Shown here piece by piece: positions 55,214-64,000 of a stretch of 64,000 nt of DNA. The translations under genes and the position numbers were made by a program. The notes beneath the pieces are model-generated. The model saw only the letters and a program-made list of their open reading frames with translations, made no database searches and was not told the origin of the DNA. Position 1 is the stretch's first letter. Every line of letters starts with the position of its first letter. Source of the DNA: JAHJQZ01 sp963676075 (GTDB taxonomy: Bacteria; Pseudomonadota; Alphaproteobacteria; Rhizobiales; Devosiaceae); the NCBI GenBank assembly GCA_963676075.2, contig CAXXNZ010000027.1, positions 83,589 through 147,588 on the forward strand, read 5' to 3'.

Positions 55214-56962
55214 ATGACGCGGCATCACTTTTCGAAAAGCTGGGGGGCGGAGCCCAGAGGCGGCGGGTCGTGGCGGTTCTCGATATGGGCGCCGGACGCA
55301 GGACCTGTGCGGCTGCACCTTGACGGCGACGAGCATGACATGCGCGCCTCAGCGGACGGCTGGCACACTGTCGAACGCCCTGCCCGGCCCGGCGACCTCT
55401 ATGGTTTCGTCATCAACGGCCAGCGCTATCCCGACCCCGCCGCCCGTCAGCAGGACGGTGACGTGCACGGCCTGTCGGTTCTGACCGATCCGGAGGCGTT
55501 CGAATGGACGGACGGCTGGACCGGTCTGCCGTGGCACGAGGCGGTCGTTTATGAACTGCATGTCGGCACGCTGACCGATGAGGGCAGCTTCGAGGCCGCC
55601 ATGGAGGCCCTGCCGCGTCTCAAGGCGCTCGGGGTCAGTTTCATCGAAATCATGCCGGTCGCCCAGTTCGATGGCCGGCGCGGCTGGGGTTACGACGGCG
55701 TTCTGCCCTATACGCCGCATGAGGCCTACGGGTCACCAGATGCAATGAAGGCGCTGATCGATGCCGCGCATGGTCTTGGCATCGGCGTCATTCTCGACGT
55801 GGTCTACAACCATCTGGGACCGTCGGGGAACTATCTCGCGGTCTGGTGCCCCTCGTTCTTCGATTCCGGCAAGTCCTCGCCCTGGGGACCGGCCATCGCC
55901 TTCGCGCATAAGGCCGTGCGCAGCTATTTCATCGAGAATGCCCTTTACTGGCTCGAGGAGTACCAGATCGACGGCCTGCGCCTCGATGCCGTTCACGCCA
56001 TCACCGACAGTTCCGAAACGCATTTTCTCGACGAACTCGGACAGGCGGTGCGAGACCGTTTTGCGAATCGACGCGTTCACCTGATCACCGAAGACGAGCG
56101 CAACCTGGTGCGCTATTTCAGGGAAGATGGCACTTTCGACGCGACCTGGAACGACGATTGGCATCACGCTGCGCATTGTCTTTTGACCGGCGAGTTAGAG
56201 GGCTATTACGCCAGTTTCGCCGCCGATCCGATCGGTGACATCGTCACGGCTCTCCGCGATGGCTATGTCGAGCAAGGTCAGAAGCGACAAGCGAGCGACG
56301 ACTTGCGCGGCGAGCCTTCGGGCGATCTGCCGGTGACCGCTTTCATCAATTTCCTCGCCAATCACGACCAGGTCGGCAATCGCGCCCAGGGCGAACGGCT
56401 CCACCATCTGGTTACAGACCGTCAGGCGTTGCGGGTGATGACGGCACTGACGCTTCTCAGCCTGTTCGTGCCAATGATCTTCATGGGCGACGAGTTTCTG
56501 ACCGAAACGCCGTTTCTCTATTTCACCGATTTCCATGGCGAGCTGGCCGAGATGGTGCGCAAGGGCCGCGCGGCGGAATTCGCCAAGTTCACGGCGTTCA
56601 ACAACGCGGTACCCGACCCCAATGCGCCAGACACCGCCCGCGCCTCGCGCATCGGCAGCGCCAGTACCGCCGAGCAGAAAGACCATGCGGCTTTCGTGAC
56701 CCGCTTGCTGAGCCTCAGGCGTCAGCATGTGATGCCGCTGCTCGCCGAAACCAGCCGGCCGGAGGTGACGGTCGAACGCAACGGCCTAGTGATCGATGCG
56801 CGCTGGCGTTTCCACTCTGCCGAGCTCGGTCTGCGCGCTGCTCTTGGCGAGACGTCTTTCACGCCGCACGAGGCACCGTTTTGTGTCATCGGGGATGAAT
56901 CGAGCCCGTTGGCGTTCTCGGCCGAAATCCGTCCACTCGATCGCAACGGGAGAAAACCATGA
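55214..56962 (+). CDS. treZ: Malto-oligosyltrehalose trehalohydrolase
   Basis: A 582-residue GH13 enzyme with an N-terminal immunoglobulin-like domain (about 5-90), and catalytic motifs IDGLRLDAVHA (Asp near 258), HLITEDERN (Glu near 294) and NFLANHDQVGNRA. It releases free trehalose from maltooligosyltrehalose made by TreY. It begins 1 nt after glgX and overlaps treY by 4 nt (ATGA), consistent with stoichiometric production. Confidence 0.94.
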   Translation: MTRHHFSKSWGAEPRGGGSWRFSIWAPDAGPVRLHLDGDEHDMRASADGWHTVERPARPGDLYGFVINGQRYPDPAARQQDGDVHGLSVLTDPEAFEWTDGWTGLPWHEAVVYELHVGTLTDEGSFEAAMEALPRLKALGVSFIEIMPVAQFDGRRGWGYDGVLPYTPHEAYGSPDAMKALIDAAHGLGIGVILDVVYNHLGPSGNYLAVWCPSFFDSGKSSPWGPAIAFAHKAVRSYFIENALYWLEEYQIDGLRLDAVHAITDSSETHFLDELGQAVRDRFANRRVHLITEDERNLVRYFREDGTFDATWNDDWHHAAHCLLTGELEGYYASFAADPIGDIVTALRDGYVEQGQKRQASDDLRGEPSGDLPVTAFINFLANHDQVGNRAQGERLHHLVTDRQALRVMTALTLLSLFVPMIFMGDEFLTETPFLYFTDFHGELAEMVRKGRAAEFAKFTAFNNAVPDPNAPDTARASRIGSASTAEQKDHAAFVTRLLSLRRQHVMPLLAETSRPEVTVERNGLVIDARWRFHSAELGLRAALGETSFTPHEAPFCVIGDESSPLAFSAEIRPLDRNGRKP

Positions 56963-59190
56963 CCCCACCGCTTGTTGCGACATACCGCTTTCAGCTCCGT
57001 GAAGGCATCGGTTTCGATGACGTGGCGGCGCGCATTCCCTGGCTCATCGACCTCGGTGTCAGCCACATCTATCTCGCGCCGATCTTCCGGGCGCGGAGCG
57101 GATCGACGCATGGCTATGATGTTGTCGATCCCAATGAGGTCGATCCGGTGCTCGGCGGTGCGGAAAGATTCGAGCGGCTTTGCGATGCGGCGCATCAGGC
57201 GGGGCTCGGCATAGTGCTCGACATCGTGCCCAACCACATGGCGTTCACGCCCGAAAATCCCTATCTGCGCGATGTTCTGATAAACGGACGCGACAGCAAA
57301 TACGCCAAGGTCTTCGATATCGATTGGGATGCGGGGCCGCTGTTTTTTCCGATTCTCGGCGCGCCGTTGGCGGAACTGGTCGCCCAGGTGCAGATTGCCG
57401 TCGATACGGACGGCACGGAGCCCTGTCTCAGGGTCTATGACCATTCCTTCCCGCTGCGGGATGGAACCGAGCTGCCATCGAATACAGCGACACCCGATGT
57501 TTCGGCGATCGAAAGCGTGATCGCTTCGCAGCACTGGGATCTCGGGCACTGGCGGGACGACGCGCACCGCATCGTTCACCGGCGCTTTTTCAACATCACC
57601 GATCTCATCGGCGTCCGGCAGGAGGACCGGGAGGTCTTCGAGCTGACCCACCGCTGGATCTTCGCCGAGATCGCCGCCGGCCGTATCGATGGTCTGCGGG
57701 TCGATCATATCGACGGGCTCGCTCGGCCCGGCGCTTATCTGGAACAGTTACGGGCACGCGCCGGCGATATTCCGATCTGGGTCGAAAAGATCGTCAAACC
57801 GGGCGAAGAGCTGCCCGACTGGCCAATCGAGGGGCTGAGCGGCTACGAATTTCTGGCGCCCGCGACACGGTTTCTGACCGATTCAGACGGATTGACCGCT
57901 ATTCGCAAAGCCGCACAAGGGGCGGTGCCGGAAAATTACCATGCTGAGGTCCGCGCTGTGCGCCGCACCCTGCTTGAGACGGTGTTCAGGCCCGAACTCG
58001 ACCGCCTGGCTGCCGCCGCGTCGACGGCATTAGCCTCGGTGGCCGGCGAAGCGCCTGATCAGGTCGACACCGCGCGGGCAATCGCTTTTCTCGCCGAACA
58101 CTGGCCGGTCTATCGCGGCTACACGGCGGACGGCATATCGAACCGCAAGCTGCTGGACGCAATCGGCGCAGAGGTCAGCCAGAGTGGGACGCCGCCCGGA
58201 GGGCTGCAACAAATCGAGCGGCTCTTCGAGGTGCCCGGCGAGGTCGCCGACATCTTCCGGGCCCGTTTCGAGCAGTTGACCGGTGCACTGACGGCGAAGT
58301 CGGAGGAAGATACGGTCTTTTATCGCGACGTCGCCTATCTGCCATTCTGCGAGGTCGGGCTCGACCCGGCGGTCGATGTGCTCGGTTTATCTGAGTTTGA
58401 AGCCGAGATGAAGCAGCGCAGTGACAGGACGCCGCTGGCACTGTCGACGCTGACCACGCATGACACCAAACGTTCCGCCGACGCCCGAGCCGTGATCCTG
58501 GCGCTGTCGCACCTACCAGACCTCGCTGCCGACCTTTACGCCGAGGCACGGACAGAAGCGCGGCAACGTGGACTACCCGAGTCCCTTGGCGTTTACTGCC
58601 TGCAGATCGCCCTGATCATGCACAATGCCGTCGCTGCCCGGGAGCGCATAGGTGACCATCTGAGCAAGGCGCTGCGCGAAGCCAAGGTGCTGAGCACGCA
58701 TGAAGACCCCGATGAGTCAGTGGAACAGGCCGCCACGGTGCTCTGTCTCGATCTTCACCGCGCACTCGGCCACGCCGACGGGCTCTGGTCCGAGGAGCAG
58801 GCCAGCCGGTTCGAAGCGAAATTCGACTCCCTTGCGCTGATCCAGGCCGCGCTTCAAATCACCGCACCGGGCGTTCCGGACATCTACCAAGGCACCGAGG
58901 TTTTCGATGTCATGCTGACCGACCCCGACAATCGCCGCGCGGTCGATTGGCGATGGATCGAGGAAAACGCCTATCGGCCGGCGCGCCGGCTCGCAGGGGA
59001 AAAATGCGACATGACGCGCCATCTGCTGGCATTGCGCAGAGCGGATCCCGAACTGTTCACGCACGGCGACTATGCGATCGAGGTCGAAAAGGACGGGACG
59101 CTGACAGTGATAAGGCGCCTGAATGGACGCGAACGACGGATCAGCCTCGATCGAGAGGCCAGCGCCTGGCCTAATCGCGATCAGGGCTGA
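56959..59190 (+). CDS. treY: Malto-oligosyltrehalose synthase
   Basis: A 743-residue GH13 enzyme. Recognised by ATYRFQLREGIGFDDVAARI at the start, the GSTHGYDV loop, catalytic Asp near 248 (GLRVDHIDGL) and Glu near 276 (IWVEKIVKPGE). It converts the reducing-end maltosyl unit of linear glucans into a trehalosyl unit. It is the last gene of the glgE-treS/mak-glgB-glgX-treZ-treY operon. The length is normal for the family. Confidence 0.94.
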   Translation: MTPPLVATYRFQLREGIGFDDVAARIPWLIDLGVSHIYLAPIFRARSGSTHGYDVVDPNEVDPVLGGAERFERLCDAAHQAGLGIVLDIVPNHMAFTPENPYLRDVLINGRDSKYAKVFDIDWDAGPLFFPILGAPLAELVAQVQIAVDTDGTEPCLRVYDHSFPLRDGTELPSNTATPDVSAIESVIASQHWDLGHWRDDAHRIVHRRFFNITDLIGVRQEDREVFELTHRWIFAEIAAGRIDGLRVDHIDGLARPGAYLEQLRARAGDIPIWVEKIVKPGEELPDWPIEGLSGYEFLAPATRFLTDSDGLTAIRKAAQGAVPENYHAEVRAVRRTLLETVFRPELDRLAAAASTALASVAGEAPDQVDTARAIAFLAEHWPVYRGYTADGISNRKLLDAIGAEVSQSGTPPGGLQQIERLFEVPGEVADIFRARFEQLTGALTAKSEEDTVFYRDVAYLPFCEVGLDPAVDVLGLSEFEAEMKQRSDRTPLALSTLTTHDTKRSADARAVILALSHLPDLAADLYAEARTEARQRGLPESLGVYCLQIALIMHNAVAARERIGDHLSKALREAKVLSTHEDPDESVEQAATVLCLDLHRALGHADGLWSEEQASRFEAKFDSLALIQAALQITAPGVPDIYQGTEVFDVMLTDPDNRRAVDWRWIEENAYRPARRLAGEKCDMTRHLLALRRADPELFTHGDYAIEVEKDGTLTVIRRLNGRERRISLDREASAWPNRDQG

Positions 59191-59380
59191 TCGATCCGCA
59201 CATTTGGGACGCGCTTATTGTCGGGTGGCGTTCGTGTCGCGTGCCTTTTCTGCCACCCCCGCCGGACTTTCCCCTTCGCCCCATTGTCGTCGGGACAAAA
59301 TCGACTTATCGAGACGGTGCTTGCGCACCGGTGACGGGACTCGGCGCAGCGCCCCCCGAAGGAAAACGAGGAAGACTGCG

Positions 59381-60160
59381 ATGGAAGTCATCATTCAGCC
59401 GAACAGCGCCCGCGCTGTTTCACTGGTCGCCCGGCTGATCGAGGCTCGTTTGCGCAGGAAGCCCGATCTCGTTCTCGGGCTGGCGACCGGTCGTACCATG
59501 GAAAGCGTCTATGCGGCGCTGGTCGAGTCCGGCGTCTCGTTTGCCGCTGCCCGCGGCTTCAATCTCGATGAATATGTTGGGCTCGGACGCGACCATCCCG
59601 ATTCCTACGCCCGCTACATGGATACCCACCTGTTCTCCAAGGTCGACATCAAGCCGGACAATACCCACCTGCCCGATGGCACGGCCAGCGACCTCAGGGC
59701 GGCAGCGCGCGACTATGAGAACCGCATCTCCGATGCCGGCGGCATTGACGTGCAGTTGCTCGGCATCGGCGAGGCCGGTCATATCGGTTTCAACGAGCCG
59801 CTCTCCGCGCTGGCATCGCGCACGCGGGACAAGACGCTGACGCCGACGACCCGCAGGCAGAACGCCGGCATGTTTGGTGGCGATCCGGACGCCGTGCCGA
59901 CCCGCGCCATGACCATGGGCGTTGGCACGATCCTGGAAGCGCGCGAGCTGGTCCTTTTGGCCACGGGAAAGGCAAAGGCCGAGATCATCGCCGCCGCCGT
60001 GGAAGGTCCCCTCACCGCTTCGGTCAGTGCGTCGGCCATCCAGTTGCACCCGAACTGCAAGGTTGTGGTCGACGAAGATGCCGCATCCAGCCTCAAAGGC
60101 CGGGAGTATTACGAGTTCGTGTTTGCCAACGAACCCGACTGGGCCGCCTATCGCGACTAG
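59381..60160 (+). CDS. nagB: Glucosamine-6-phosphate deaminase
   Basis: A 259-residue NagB-family enzyme converting glucosamine-6-phosphate to fructose-6-phosphate and ammonia. Catalytic motifs: NLDEYVGL (Asp proton acceptor, about residue 62), GIGEAGHIGFNEP (about 128-140) and a C-terminal ALF-like segment. ATG at 59381 follows a GAGGAAG ribosome site. It stands alone between the trehalose operon and a hairpin repeat. I saw no local regulator or promoter match in the 190 bp upstream. Confidence 0.92.
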   Translation: MEVIIQPNSARAVSLVARLIEARLRRKPDLVLGLATGRTMESVYAALVESGVSFAAARGFNLDEYVGLGRDHPDSYARYMDTHLFSKVDIKPDNTHLPDGTASDLRAAARDYENRISDAGGIDVQLLGIGEAGHIGFNEPLSALASRTRDKTLTPTTRRQNAGMFGGDPDAVPTRAMTMGVGTILEARELVLLATGKAKAEIIAAAVEGPLTASVSASAIQLHPNCKVVVDEDAASSLKGREYYEFVFANEPDWAAYRD

Positions 60161-60262
60161 AGTGTTTTCAGGAAAAGTGGAAACCACTTTTTCGGTTCGG
60201 AAACACGACCACTTAAAGACATGGAGCAGATCAGACGATTCCACTTAGCCGTGATCTGCTCT
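60161..60262. repeat. RIME-like palindromic intergenic repeat
   Basis: About 100 bp directly after nagB with two hairpins: AAAAGTGG-AAA-CCACTTTT (60173-60191, followed by T) and a 10-bp stem (60224-60233 with 60252-60261). The sequence around the first hairpin resembles the conserved intergenic palindromic elements of rhizobia. The first hairpin may also end nagB transcripts. Confidence 0.6.
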
Positions 60263-60288
60263 GAGCGCCCTTCTCACCTACCAGATGC

Positions 60289-60318
60289 AAAAACGGCGCG
60301 CCTTCCAGCGCGCCGTTT
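60289..60318. terminator. Intrinsic terminator of cfa (bidirectional)
   Basis: A perfect 11-bp stem (60291-60301 with 60308-60318), 6-nt loop, and a five-base T-tract on the minus-strand exit. It lies just after the cfa stop. Confidence 0.88.
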
Positions 60319-60337
60319 GGCAAATCTGAGGTGACAA

Positions 60338-61585
60338 TCAGACCTCGGCAGAGCCCGGCTTCTTGTATTGATAGATGCCGACATCGATCATGCCGTGATC
60401 GAACCCTGCCTCACAATAGCTGAGGTAATAGACCCACTTGCGCTTGAACGCTTCATCGTAACCTAAAGTCGCGATCATCGGCCAGCGCTCAAGGAAACGG
60501 TCCCGCCACTGCCGCAGGGTTTCGGCATAGGACCGGCCGAAATTCTCGACCTTCTCCAGTGCCATGCCAACACGTTCAGCTTGCTCGCGCATGGCCTGCT
60601 TGGTCAAAAGCATGCCGCCGGGGAAGACGTAGCGCTGGATGAAGTCGGGATTGGCCTTGTAGGTGTCGAAGGACTCTTCCTCGATGGTGATCGCCTGGAT
60701 TGCCGCCGTGCCGCCGGTCTTGAGCCGATCGTGCACGGTCTGGAAATAGGTTGGCCAATGCTCTTCGCCCACCGCCTCGATCATCTCGATCGAACAGACA
60801 TGGTCGAACTGACCCTCGGTGTCGCGATAGTCCTCGAAAACCAGGGTTGCGTGGTTGGAAAGGCCCTGGCGCTCCATGCGCTCGGTGGCGAATTTCAGCT
60901 GCTCGGACGACAGGGTGATGCCGCGGAGATTGGCTGTATAGTCGCGTGCCACAACCTCGGCGAACCCGCCCCAGCCACAGCCGATCTCCAGCACATCCTC
61001 GCCTTCCTTGATGCCGGCGGCGTCGGCGATGTGATGGTATTTTTCGTGCTGTGCCCGTTCGAGCGACATGTCGCCAGACTGGAAAATGGCCGAGGAATAG
61101 GTCATCGACGGATCGAGCCACTCGCCGTAGAAATCATTGCCGAGATCGTAGTGCTCGGAAATGTTCTCCTTGGCCTTGTCCTTGGTATTGGCCCGCGACA
61201 GGTGATAGGCGATGTCCTGCGCCGCGGCCTTGAACATGCCGTGGCTGGCGCCCGCCAACTGCTCGTAGTTTTCAAGGAAGAAGCGGAAGATCGCGGTCAG
61301 GTCGTCGACCTCGATGTCGCCGTCAATGTAGGCTGCGGCAAAACCCACGGTGCCGCGGCGCATCGACTCTTTGAGCACCTTGAAATTGTTGAGCTTCAGC
61401 GTGGCGTGAAAGCCGGTCGTCGGATTGCCGATCGTCTTTGTGTGGCCGTCGGGGAAAATGACGGTCAAGGCGCCGCGCGACGGCGTCCCGACCATGCGGG
61501 AGCCGACAAAATCGAGAAGGTGGGACACGATCCATGCCCCAATGCCGCGTGAAGCGGGTGTGGTGTCTATCGTCGTATGAGACAT
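60338..61585 (-). CDS. cfa: Cyclopropane-fatty-acyl-phospholipid synthase
   Basis: A 415-residue S-adenosylmethionine-dependent enzyme that adds a methylene bridge across double bonds of membrane phospholipids. An N-terminal lipid-binding region (about 1-130) is followed by the methyltransferase fold with SAM-binding LEIGCGWGGFAEV (about 186-198), and the conserved YCEAGFDHG near the C-terminus. ATG at 61585 is used; an in-frame start at 61639 gives a less typical N-terminus. It is commonly a stationary-phase or stress gene; no EcfG motif was seen here. Confidence 0.93.
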   Translation of the reverse strand: MSHTTIDTTPASRGIGAWIVSHLLDFVGSRMVGTPSRGALTVIFPDGHTKTIGNPTTGFHATLKLNNFKVLKESMRRGTVGFAAAYIDGDIEVDDLTAIFRFFLENYEQLAGASHGMFKAAAQDIAYHLSRANTKDKAKENISEHYDLGNDFYGEWLDPSMTYSSAIFQSGDMSLERAQHEKYHHIADAAGIKEGEDVLEIGCGWGGFAEVVARDYTANLRGITLSSEQLKFATERMERQGLSNHATLVFEDYRDTEGQFDHVCSIEMIEAVGEEHWPTYFQTVHDRLKTGGTAAIQAITIEEESFDTYKANPDFIQRYVFPGGMLLTKQAMREQAERVGMALEKVENFGRSYAETLRQWRDRFLERWPMIATLGYDEAFKRKWVYYLSYCEAGFDHGMIDVGIYQYKKPGSAEV

Positions 61586-61742
61586 GACTGATACTCTTTC
61601 TGTCCCAGCGGGAACACGAAACCCTCGGGGCGACTGCAATGCGCATCCTCCCGAGCTGGCCGTCTTCCATGCATTTTACCGCTAATTTAGCTGTCCTATT
61701 GCGAGATGCAACCCGTTCCACGCAGTGGTGAAGACCCTTGGA

Positions 61743-63521
61743 TCAGGGTTTTGCCATGTCGATGAGACGGAACTGCACCTCTTCCCGGCCCTGCCAGTGA
61801 TCCAGCGTCAACGTGCCGCAAAAATGCATCGGCTCGGAACCGCCGGACTCGAGCGCCGTGCCGAGCGGGGTGCCGGCAGCCCGGAAAGCGATGGCCTTGA
61901 GGCGTCCGCCATCGCCCGAGGTCAGCGAAAAGCTGATGTGCCCGCCCTGCCCGACGACGCGTGGATAGCGGGCAAAATGGGCCGGAAAGGCGAAAACGGG
62001 ATTGGGATTGCCCATGCCGAACGGGCCGGCCTTTTCGAGGTCGCGGACGAAATCTGTGCTGGCGCCGCGTGAGGTCAGCGCCGCATCGATCAAGACCGCA
62101 GAACTGGCTCGCGCCGCTGTGACGTCTTCTTCGAGCAGATCGGAAAGGAAGGCCCGGAAGGCGCCGATACCGCCCGGGGCAAGGGTGATGCCGGCGGCCA
62201 TGGCATGGCCACCGCCCTTGACCAACAGGCCCTTGTCGACGGCTGCCGACACTGCCCGCCCAAGATCGACGCCCGGCAGTGAACGGCCCGAGCCGGTGCC
62301 TGTGCCATCCGGTCCGAGAGCAATGGCGAAGGCTGGGCGGTTGAACCGATCCTTCAGGCGCGAGGCGACAAGCCCGACAACGCCCGGATGCCAGCTTTCC
62401 GAGGCCAGCACCAGAACGGGAGGGCCGTCGGTTTCGCCAATCTCGGCCTCGGCTGCGGCAGCGGCCTCGTCGACTGCCTGTTTCTCGATGCGTTGGCGCT
62501 CGGCATTGAGTTCGTCCAAACGCGCCGCGATGGCGAGAATTTCGTGTTCGTCCTCGCCGGCCAGTAACCGGGCGCCGAGTGCGGCATCGCCGATGCGTCC
62601 GCCGGCGTTGATACGTGGTCCGAGCAAAAAGCCGAGATGATAGGGACTGACAGGGCCGTTGACCCGCGCTGCCAGGATCAGCGCGCCAAGGCCGGGGTTT
62701 TTGCCCGAGCGGATGATCTCGAGGCCACGGCGGACAAAGGCACGATTGAGTCCCTTGAGCGGCACCACGTCGCAAACCGTCGACAGAGCCACCAGATCGA
62801 GCAAATCCATCAGGTTCGGCAGGCCGGGTGTGCCTTTTTGTCGGAGCACGCGCCGCAAGCCGACCAGCACCATGAAGGTCACGCCCGCCGCCGACAGGTG
62901 TCCGAGCCCGGAAAGATCGTCCGGTCGGTTCGGATTGACGACGGCGTCTGCCGGCGGCAGTTCGTGCAGAACCTGATGGTGGTCGATGACCAGGACGTCG
63001 ACGCCTTTCGACTTGGCATGGGCGATGGTCCCGACGCTGGTCGAGCCACAATCGAGGGTGACGATGAGGCTCGACCCGTTGCCGATCAGCTCGTCCATGG
63101 CGCCGATATTGGGGCCGTAGCCTTCGAAGATGCGATCCGGGATATAGGGGATGGTGGGCACCCCGAGCGCACCGAGGAAACGCTGCATCAGCGCCACCGA
63201 ACAGGCGCCGTCGACGTCGTAGTCGCCGAAAAGCGCCACCGTCTCGCCCGCCGCAACCGCCGCCGCCAACCGCTCGACGGTGGCGTCGAGGCCAGTCAGG
63301 GTCGAGGGGTCGGGCATGAGATCGCGCAATGTCGGATCAAGAAAGTACTCCGCCTCGTCGAGATCGACCCCACGCCCGGCAACGACACGGGCGAGGATGT
63401 CGCTCATCTCGGTTTTCTGAGCGATGGCCGTGGCCTGGCGCGACGCCAGCGGATCGAGCCGATCACGCCAGGTCTTGCCGGTCAGCGAACGTTCAACCTT
63501 CAAGAAGACAGGTTTTTCCAT
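61743..63521 (-). CDS. recJ: Single-stranded-DNA-specific exonuclease
   Basis: A 592-residue RecJ. DHH-family phosphoesterase motifs are visible: GDYDVDGACS (about 98-107), DCGST (155-159), VIDHHQV (about 176-182, with DHH) and in the DHHA1 domain GGGHAMAAG (about 436-444); the insert GPRINAGGRIGDA (about 304-316) is typical. It degrades single-stranded DNA 5' to 3' in recombination and repair. ATG at 63521 matches the family start. It is divergent from the decarboxylase gene. Confidence 0.94.
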   Translation of the reverse strand: MEKPVFLKVERSLTGKTWRDRLDPLASRQATAIAQKTEMSDILARVVAGRGVDLDEAEYFLDPTLRDLMPDPSTLTGLDATVERLAAAVAAGETVALFGDYDVDGACSVALMQRFLGALGVPTIPYIPDRIFEGYGPNIGAMDELIGNGSSLIVTLDCGSTSVGTIAHAKSKGVDVLVIDHHQVLHELPPADAVVNPNRPDDLSGLGHLSAAGVTFMVLVGLRRVLRQKGTPGLPNLMDLLDLVALSTVCDVVPLKGLNRAFVRRGLEIIRSGKNPGLGALILAARVNGPVSPYHLGFLLGPRINAGGRIGDAALGARLLAGEDEHEILAIAARLDELNAERQRIEKQAVDEAAAAAEAEIGETDGPPVLVLASESWHPGVVGLVASRLKDRFNRPAFAIALGPDGTGTGSGRSLPGVDLGRAVSAAVDKGLLVKGGGHAMAAGITLAPGGIGAFRAFLSDLLEEDVTAARASSAVLIDAALTSRGASTDFVRDLEKAGPFGMGNPNPVFAFPAHFARYPRVVGQGGHISFSLTSGDGGRLKAIAFRAAGTPLGTALESGGSEPMHFCGTLTLDHWQGREEVQFRLIDMAKP

Positions 63522-63654
63522 CAGGCCTTTATAGGCGATTTGACGGAAAAGCCGAACGATTCAACTGGGGTATGGAAGAGTGGAGGCCAGCAAGCAGGTT
63601 TCAACGACTTGCGAGTTCGTCTAGGGTCCGCCTCCCAAGCCGGGGAGTCGAGAT

Positions 63655-64000
63655 ATGGATAAATTCGCCACCGCCAAGGATGCCGCACTGACGCTGAGGC
63701 CCGACAAGCCGGTCTACTGCTTCAGGCCCGAGGTGCTGACTGAAGGCGCCAAGGCCTTCATGCAGGCCTTTCCGGGCAAGACCGCCTACGCGGTCAAGAC
63801 CAACAACGAGCCCATGGTCATCGAGACACTGGTCAAGGCGGGCGTTCCGGCCTTCGATGTCGCCTCCCCGGACGAGATCGAGTCGGTGCGCCGCCCATTC
63901 CAAGAGTGCCGAAATCCTCTACATGCATCCGGTCAAGGCGCAGTCCGATATTCGCTTCGCGCTCGAGACCCACAAGGTGCGCACTCTGGTCGTCGACCAC
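63655..64000 (+). pseudogene. Ornithine/lysine/diaminopimelate-type PLP decarboxylase start, with an apparent frameshift (cut by window edge)
   Basis: ATG at 63655 (upstream GGGGAG) opens a type III PLP decarboxylase: the pyridoxal Lys lies in TAYAVKTNNE (about residue 51) and the FDVASPDEIESVR strand follows. At about 63890 homology leaves the frame: the next family segment, AEILYMHPVKAQSDIRFALE, is encoded in another frame to the window edge. A missing GC dinucleotide in the GTGCGCCGCCC run would restore it. The gene is therefore either broken or mis-sequenced. Polyamine or lysine metabolism is the expected role; the C-terminal part is outside the window. Confidence 0.75.

Overview
The window is a 64-kb, GC-rich, densely coding stretch of an alphaproteobacterial chromosome, most likely Hyphomicrobiales (Rhizobiales). 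The evidence is a complete PhyR-NepR-EcfG general stress response (GSR) core with HWE-type kinases, Ugp/Mal-type and Dpp-type ABC transporters with FCD-GntR regulators, a TreS-maltokinase fusion, and a rhizobial-type palindromic intergenic repeat. I see no rRNA, tRNA, CRISPR array, insertion sequence or prophage. The genus cannot be fixed from the sequence alone.

Layout. (1) 1-7451: a carbohydrate ABC transporter on the minus strand (binding protein, two permeases, start of the ATPase). It is divergent from two Gfo/Idh/MocA dehydrogenases, an FCD-GntR regulator and a VOC protein; three TTGGT-N3-ACCAA-like operators lie between the two arms. (2) 7546-19447: a second GntR regulator divergent from a nine-gene operon: AtuA-family protein, its small AtuA-like partner, a complete Dpp-type ABC transporter, a carboxylesterase and a cytoplasmic GH3 beta-glucosidase. 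This looks like an uptake-and-degradation system for an unknown glycosylated or esterified compound. (3) 19525-22799: thiolase and two CoA-transferase subunits, divergent from a PAS-LuxR regulator. (4) 23021-44007: a GSR island of small stress, envelope and membrane proteins (OmpA-like, BON, YihY, AI-2E transporter, DUF883, CsbD, Dps, PRC-barrel, DUF3309, MgtC, DUF3008, PNPOx) around two HWE kinases, phyR, nepR-ecfG and a receiver protein. I found thirteen exact GGAAC-N16/17-CGTT (EcfG-type) promoters here, nearly all directly upstream of a gene. (5) 40664-59190: GH15, a chimeric ThDP/Fe-S protein, and a six-gene alpha-glucan/trehalose operon (glgE, treS-mak, glgB, glgX, treZ, treY). (6) 59381-64000: nagB, cfa, recJ and the start of a PLP decarboxylase.

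How it fits together. Regions 1-3 are carbon-source uptake and catabolism modules with local regulators. Regions 4-5 look like one stress unit: the sigma factor and its control proteins sit beside many of their probable targets, and the glucan/trehalose operon carries a near-consensus EcfG promoter of the same variant as nepR-ecfG. The operon encodes both directions between trehalose and alpha-glucan.

Two apparent frameshifts (the DUF3309 gene near 38030 and the decarboxylase near 63890) and one in-frame gene chimera (42505-44007) deserve checking against raw reads.
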